DNA of 64,000 nucleotides from Sipunculus nudus (Eukaryota > Annelida > Sipuncula > Golfingiida > Sipunculidae): contig CM049311.1 in NCBI GenBank assembly GCA_026874595.1, forward strand, positions 46,999,676-47,063,675, given 5' to 3'. Position numbers and translations under genes: made by a program. Of this stretch, positions 58,045 through 64,000 are shown one piece after another. The notes under the pieces are model-generated. The model was not told the origin of the DNA. It made no database searches and was given only the letters and a program-made list of their open reading frames with translations. The stretch's first letter is position 1. Each line of letters starts with the position of its first letter.

Positions 58045-58690
58045 TAAAATGAAGCCAGCAGTTCTACTCTTCAAAGAAAACAAATGATAAATGGGTTTAT
58101 CAAGAGTTATATTTTCCAAAGAAAATAAATTAAAAAATAGGAAAGCCAGCAGTGACAATCGCTGAGGGAATCAATTGGTATATTCAGACAGCTGGCAGTT
58201 TTCCCCTTTAAGGGAAACAAATGCTAAAACTGAACAACCATCAGTTCTAAATTCTAATCTCCAAATATATAACTAAAATGGGACAACTAGCAGTTCTTAC
58301 ATCCAAAGAAAACAAATGCTCGATAGGATAACCCAGAGTTTTCCCTTCCTAAGGAAATAAAAGCCAAAAGGGGATAGCCAGCAGTTGCACTCCGTTTCAT
58401 AGTAGACAAATGCAAACTGGAATAGCCAGTAGTTCTACTCTTCTAAAAAAAGGCTTAAATGGATTGCCAGTAGTTCTGATTTTCAAAGGAAATCAATGGT
58501 AAAATGGGAATACCAAAAGTTCTTTTAAGAAAGAATGGTAAAATGGGAATACCAACACTTTTTATTTATAAATGAAAACAATGCAAATATGGAAAAGTCA
58601 GCAGTTATACTCTCTCAAGGAATCATTTGGTAAATGGGACAGCAAGCAGTTCTCTGCTTCAGAGGAAATAAATGCTAAAATGGAAAATAT
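58045..58690. repeat. Degenerate ~46-bp minisatellite, about 14 units
   Basis: Units run AGCCAGCAGTTCTACTCTTC, then an AAAGGAAA..AAATGCTAAAATGGGA part. Units vary in length (about 38-51 bp) and are strongly diverged. Typical starts are at 58051, 58144, 58190, 58276, 58376, 58425 and 58465. Confidence 0.75.
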
Positions 58691-58999
58691 TTTGATATGA
58701 TGGTATAAAGAAAGCTTTGATTTTCTAAAACTGATTAATATTATCTAGATTTTAGAAGATTTTAATTAATTTCATTTCTTTACTATACATCATTCATTCA
58801 AGCATCTGTTTCGGATTCAGCATACCTCTGTGCACCATGCTAATACAAAGGTAACCACAATCTGTTGTTTGTTGTTTTGTAATAGGATGTTTCAGAGTAA
58901 CTCTCAAATTTTTATTGTAGAAGAAATTTAAATTTTATTTGAACAAATTAAAATGGTTTAATATCCATTAACAAGGCCTCCTGGCCTAATGCGAACCTG

Positions 59000-60360
59000 T
59001 GCAATGAGATTACACCAGGTATAATGCTTCCATGCTGGATCATTACTTTTCAAGAACATGTGTAACATGTATATGAACAATGCAAGTACTAAACACTTAG
59101 AACAAGAAACAATTAAACAAACATCACTGCTGAAATTCTAGCATGGGTACACACAACACACAAAAACTAGAATACAGGTAGTCAACAAGCGACTACTTGT
59201 ATCCGCCAAAATCAGAGTGGGACAGGTGAAGTGAGGCATGGATTGAGTGGCAAGAAATAGTGGGAGGTGTGTTGCAAAATAGCCTGGATGTCTGCAGCCA
59301 AAATGTGTATGTAGGTTGTGCCACTTACCACAAAATCAAGAAAGCTGTCCAAGATGTATAAACATGCAACATCTTAGGCAGACAAGTCAAACCACTACTG
59401 AGATATGAGTGATTTTAGCCCATGGCAGACAGACAGATACTGTGCAAAAATGGTGGCAGGTGTATAAAGCTGTCAAGGATGTATAAATCTGCAAAATTTC
59501 AGGTGGATAAGTCAAGCCACTGCCGAGATATGAGGGATTTTATCCCAAGGCAGATGAACAGATGGACGCTGTGCAAAAATGGTTGCAGGTGGCGCCACAA
59601 GTTTTGCGTATGATAAAGAGCTATGGGAGATCTATACACATGCAAATTTTGGCCCAACTGGTCAAACGTTCGAGAGATATGAGCTTGGATGTCTGCAGCT
59701 TAAACGTGATGTAGGTGGCTTCACCCAATCTATTCTTATAAAACTGGCAGAACCCTACTATAGAATAATTCTTGTAAAGTTTAAACCAATCAGCTTAACA
59801 GTTTCATCATAAATCAGTGTATAAGCTAGAAGAGTTTAAGATTACATTTTCGCTTGTAAAAAACATATCAATATAGGTGGGGCTACCAATACCTCAATTT
59901 CAGATATGACTCATGTGACAAACATTGGTATAAAATTTGGTGATTATAGCTCTAGTCATTTCTGAGATTTTAATTTTAGTGTCCTTTTTTGGACAGATGA
60001 CTAATTTCAACCTCCTGTAACTCGGCCAAAAATCTCCAAACTAGAACCATTCGAACAAATTTGAGAGAGATTGTTCTAGGGATCATTTCTGTGAAATATT
60101 GGACAATTTGGCTGGACAGTTTTGGAGAAGAAGATTTTTAAAGCTTTATTGGCTTTTTCCCTAAGAAAATGCAGTTAGCAGTTAGAAAAAAAAATAAACA
60201 AAATCTGATAGAGTTTTTCAGATGACTGATTATTTGCAAAATATTTGGTGATGCTAGCTCCTGCTGTTTTTGAGATAGCTATGGTTAACATACGGACGAC
60301 GCACAACATACGGCGGAAGACGCTGCACCATCACATAAGCTCACAGGTTCCCTAAAAAAT
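59000..60360. repeat. Long dispersed repeat, copy 2, split by a nested element
   Basis: The left part (TAATGCTTCCATGCTGGA, near 59022) and the right part (59870-60355, with CTGTAACTCGGCCAAAAATC and TTTGGTGATGCTAGCTCC) match copy 1 at 36.2-38.2 kb. The TIR-bounded repeat (59166 to about 59750) sits between them. Confidence 0.55.
59166..59755. mobile_element. TIR-bounded modular repeat, truncated copy C
   Basis: The leader aactagaatac and left word TGTATCCGCC (59198-59207) are present, then modules with the TTTCAGGTGGATAAGTCAAG text. The GC-rich right end and GGCGGATACA are absent. Confidence 0.6.
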
Positions 60361-60649
60361 GGTTCCCACTGCATGAATTTAGGCCAAAATACAAATATGC
60401 ATTTGTTTAAAATTAATTGGAATATTTCAATACCTAGTAGATGAGGAATATCAATTTAAGTTTAAACATACACAACTATTAATGCATTTTAAACTTTAAA
60501 AAAACCATCCATTTAAGAACATTATTAGCTTTCAAAATATATAAATTTCAAATTCCTACAACAACAGTTTACTAATAGAGAGGAAAAACTTCTGGGACAG
60601 TTCTGCATGAGACTTAAGTTGCCATAAATATTTCTGTGTATTCAGCTTC

Positions 60650-60886
60650 TCAGCTACTGTTAAATCTCAGAAGCTCCATTGTGCCAGTGAGAGGCATGCC
60701 ACGGTCATCATTTAGTGTCCACAGACCTGGCCCTCTGTGGTGATCAATGGTTCTGTATTCACTGATCTCACACAGCTGTGAACCTGATGGTAGAGCACAA
60801 GCAGAATGGTTACACCAGCTGGCAAACATGAACCATGCAAATCTGACCATGCAGCACTCACTGGACAATGTGCACCTAACACAAAT
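60650..60886 (-). CDS. Possible terminal exon of a Cys-rich (PAN/apple-like) protein
   Basis: On the minus strand an acceptor-like attatttgtgttag precedes an open frame with CTLSSECC, SWCNHSACALPSG, QLCEISEY and GLWTL, ending at a stop at 60650-60652. The Cys spacing and the C-A-L then G-x-x-L-C pattern recall PAN/apple modules seen in many invertebrate secreted proteins. No upstream exon could be placed with confidence, so it may be a lone or decayed exon. Confidence 0.3.
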   Translation of the reverse strand: MCVRCTLSSECCMVRFAWFMFASWCNHSACALPSGSQLCEISEYRTIDHHRGPGLWTLNDDRGMPLTGTMELLRFNSS

Positions 60887-61320
60887 AATAACCTTCACTA
60901 ATATGTCACCTAGGCACATATAATATATTCCTCTGTATATATATGCTTCCTCAACCATTTTAAATATGTTTCAAATATTAATATTTTTACTCAGAGTGTA
61001 TAAACCTTAAGTCCAGACACACTAAGCATGCATTAGCACATGGTTTTCCCCAAGGAGTGATTGACCTCTGACCTGTTCATGCATGAATGCCTAGGGACCC
61101 GGTAGAAAAATTCTTATGAATATTTATCTAGGTCACTGCACATGCTCCACACCTGCATAGGAAGTGCTTGGTTGTTTAGTGAAGACACAACTCACCTGGG
61201 AACTCCATGTTAGGATTGATTTGAATTTTGTGAGGGTGACCTACTTATATCAGTGGTGTGGGGTAACAGGAGCCCTGTGTGCATGGTGGGATTTAAACTG
61301 CAAACTGTAAATCAGGCCAG

Positions 61321-61390
61321 ATGATGAGAATTACAGGAGGGAGTCTGTGCACACTGTGTGTACTTTACATCATTTTACCCACCTGTACAG
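61321..61390 (+). CDS. Possible first exon of a second, paralogous membrane-protein gene
   Basis: Two in-frame ATGs (61321, 61324) open a hydrophobic leader, MMRITGGSLCTLCVLYIILP then TCTG, ending at a strong GTAAGT donor (61391) in phase 1. This is the same layout as exon 1 of the complete gene: leader ending in TG, phase 1, GTAAGT. The match is in architecture and not in DNA sequence, so the call depends on the exon start at 63978. Confidence 0.45.
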
Positions 61391-63977
61391 GTAAGTAAAT
61401 GATAAGGTGTCATTATCTCAGGTAACTGAAACTATGTCAAGTGCAAAGAAACCATTAATGGCATTTATGTTGATTAATACTCTATTACAATTAATTCCCA
61501 TGGAGTAGACAGTTTGTGGATCCAAAGACTGTTGATGTAATTAACCATGTCACCTTCAGGAGTTTTATACCTGTTTACCTGCATATTTCTAAGAATGTTA
61601 AATGACAATGATAAAGATCCCGAATGTGCATGGGAACTGTCATACCTTGTTGCATAAATATAAAGCTGTCACGGCTGGCTGACAACATTAACAGACACAG
61701 CTATAGACATTACCAGACATTTCAACGATAAAGTCTCATTTCCATGGAGCTACATTATAATATGAGAGAAACCACTTTGCAAGGGAACCATCAACCATGA
61801 TTAGTTGTTTCAGCTGCTTTGCATTATCCCAAAATTAAGCATGGTAAATTAAAAAAAACTGAAAAAGGTGTCATGAAAGAAAACCAAAGATCATAACAAA
61901 TACCAAATCTATTAAATGAAAAAACAATTCAAACGGAAACATCCTTTGGTGCTTGTTATTATTCATACTCGCATGTATTTCACAGGTTACAAAGTTGAGG
62001 ATACAAGGGGTCAGACAAATCACACAATCAGACCCCATCAAATCTTAATTGTTAAATACAGATAACCCTTTATGAATCATATTTTCCCTCCAGATAATTG
62101 CAAAAAAAAACGTCGAATATTTCAAATATGTTTTTCACAAAGAAAAAATACAATCTGTACCCTATATTTTATATTATGATAAGGTAGTCCCTATAGCTAT
62201 ATATTATTTCTATTTATGTGAAACTGGAAAATAATACAAATTCTAATCCAAATCCATAAATGCACATATATACCTTCTAAAAGGGAATGAAAAACTGAAC
62301 AAAGCAGACCCAATCAGACCATGGAATATAAAGATATTCCTTTATAAATAAACTAACATCATTTAAGAATGTAAGATAATGATATAGAAATTTTACAACT
62401 GTTAGTCTCATGTTTAAGGGACCATTGGAGCATGATGCTCAGCCTGTGAATCTAAGGCCTCACATCATTTGAGAATGTAAGATAATCATGTAGGAATTTT
62501 ACAACTGTTAGTCCCATGTTTAAGAATTTTGTTTCGTTTGGTCTTGTTAGATCAAACTTTGATAACTTGGAAATATGGAAGACTTTAAGCACATTATTTA
62601 ATTCACTGGCCTGAGACTGGTCAAATGCAAAATAACTGATGGCTGAGCTAATTTTATATTTATATTACTACTTTTTAGTCTTGAGATGGCATTAAACTTG
62701 CATAAACTTCTTCAAATAACACTGCCAGTTTCATACCATCAATACAGTTTTCCAAGATATGGATCAGGGTCTTTTCCAAAGGAAAAAAGTGTTTCAGTTT
62801 ATAAAAATCAATGTTGAAAGAACAATTCTGATGTACATTTTCTGTATGCTATCACATTTGCTCAGCTAAGATTACTTGGCTCTGTCTCTAAGGAGTTTTG
62901 CATTACCCTTGTGGGGAAACAGTTTGGTTGTTGAGGCATGATGCCAAGAAGCAAACTAAATTTCCAGTCAATAAATGCAATATTTTAAACACTGATCAGA
63001 CTGATTAGATCTTTTAAGTCAATGTTACTCATAATGAAACAATAATGATGAAGTTTCATTTCTTTTAGTTATATTTAGACCAGAAGTACTCACTGGTCTA
63101 GTTTTGTTCACACTTTGCAGGAAGACAAGAAAGTGAGTCTGGATAAAACACAATATCAATTTTATGACTGCAGAGCTTAAACTGAACCATGGTTATTTGT
63201 CAATCTTAAAATTAAAGTGAAACTTACACAAAAGCATTTAAATATTGATGAAGCCACTAAAATTATTCTCATACCAAAGGAAACAGCAATGCAGATCACA
63301 AATACCAACATAAAGGCAACAATGTTTTAAATATTGAGATTTGAGAAACTTGAACAGTTTACCTGGTACTCAAAAAGTAATCTGAAAATAGGCCAATTTT
63401 AAGTTTATTTCAATTTATTTTTATAAGCTTTGCTTGTTGACAGCAGGGTAGGCACAACCTTCCCAGAGGGAATAGGGAGGGGTAGAAATACTTTTTCCCG
63501 GGGAGGGAAGAAAAAATTTCTTCCCACCATTTCTTCCCAGGGAAGAAATACAGTCACAACATACATGTTATTTTTGTTTTTCAAATGATATTTTGGCCTT
63601 TCATATCAATACAAATCAGGGGAATTGTTTTTACATACTTTAATATCTTAAGCATGTGTAAGGACATCATTGGTGTCTGAGAAAGAAACTGGGGCATGAC
63701 TGTGGGGCTCAGTGGAGTAGTCTTTAGTTGAACAACAAAGATGAACACAGTCCAAGAGGTGGAATGAGGTTTATATATTTTGTACAGTCTTCAGGTGAGT
63801 AATAAAGGTCATCTAAACTAGAGCATGTACACTCCAGGGGTTTTGTACTGTTGAGTCAGCCTGAAGCTGAGTCATTATCCTTTTAATTAAATTAAATACT
63901 TCATTCTAATTTGGTTAAGTAAAAGCATAAACTCAGAGAGAATTTACGGACTGTGAGAAGACTGCTTTTTTTTCCAG
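61391..63977. other. Presumed intron 1 of the possible paralogue
   Basis: AT-rich with no clear exon. A weak candidate at 61989 (after ttcacag) opens for only about 25 codons. A roughly 60-bp direct repeat (AACATCATTTAAGAATGTAA and ACATCATTTGAGAATGTAAG) starts near 62351 and 62461. Confidence 0.35.
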
Positions 63978-64000
63978 TAATGAGCAGATTTACCTGTCAT
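63978..64000 (+). CDS. Start of a possible second exon, cut by the window edge
   Basis: A polypyrimidine tract and acceptor (ctttttttttccag) precede TA ATG AGC AGA TTT ACC TGT CAT. With the phase-1 G from 61390 it reads V-MSRFTCH. Exon 2 of the complete gene reads G-MSESICK with the same phase and the same Met-Ser to Cys spacing. Only eight codons are visible. Confidence 0.4.

Noticed and set aside
61196-61214. Minus-strand start exon (MEFPG before GTGAGT)
   Set aside because: Only four codons, no leader and no continuing exon found.

Overview
The window looks like nuclear DNA of an invertebrate animal, probably a lophotrochozoan such as a mollusc. Genes are split by GT-AG introns, intergenic DNA is AT-rich, and much of the sequence is transposon debris (DIRS, hAT, CR1/Jockey-like LINE, foldback MITEs) and minisatellite. 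The species cannot be named from the sequence; the lineage is an inference from the repeat style.

Layout. 0-12.5 kb is repeat-rich and holds no gene I can support: fossil LINE reverse transcriptase pieces (about 3.98-4.59 and 5.57-5.82 kb), TIR-bounded modular repeats (3.06-3.96 and 9.69-10.43 kb) and a 3-kb hAT-like element (5.96-8.94 kb) with two internal tandem duplications. 12.53-18.13 kb is one minisatellite with a 39-bp unit, about 140 copies and higher-order structure. 18.53-18.61 kb is a U6 snRNA pseudogene that abuts a 4.1-kb hAT element (18.61-22.76 kb) carrying a broken, intron-containing transposase. 23-24.1 kb holds another hAT-like end and a foldback MITE; 25.69-26.43 kb is a roughly 147-bp tandem array carrying nuclear-receptor half-sites.

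The one complete host gene runs from 29,975 to 49,954 on the + strand. Seven exons join with matching splice phases at every junction and encode a 755-residue type I membrane protein: signal peptide, Cys-containing glycosylated ectodomain, Ser/Thr-rich stalk, one transmembrane helix and a 494-residue proline-rich tail with an ITIM-like tyrosine site and NPxY/NPxF motifs. I do not recognise the family. Its sixth intron is almost wholly a 67-bp minisatellite of about 59 units that carries the exon-6 splice donor (CAACAG|GTAGGT) in nearly every unit.

52.09-55.45 kb is a GC-rich DIRS retrotransposon with both inverted terminal repeats and an internal complementary region, but with most of the RT, the RNase H and part of the recombinase deleted. 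55.5-64 kb is mostly non-coding, with a degenerate 46-bp minisatellite and dispersed repeats. At the right edge a signal-peptide exon (61,321-61,390) and the first 23 bases of a next exon (63,978-64,000) resemble exons 1 and 2 of the complete gene in phase and opening residues, which suggests a tandem paralogue running out of the window.
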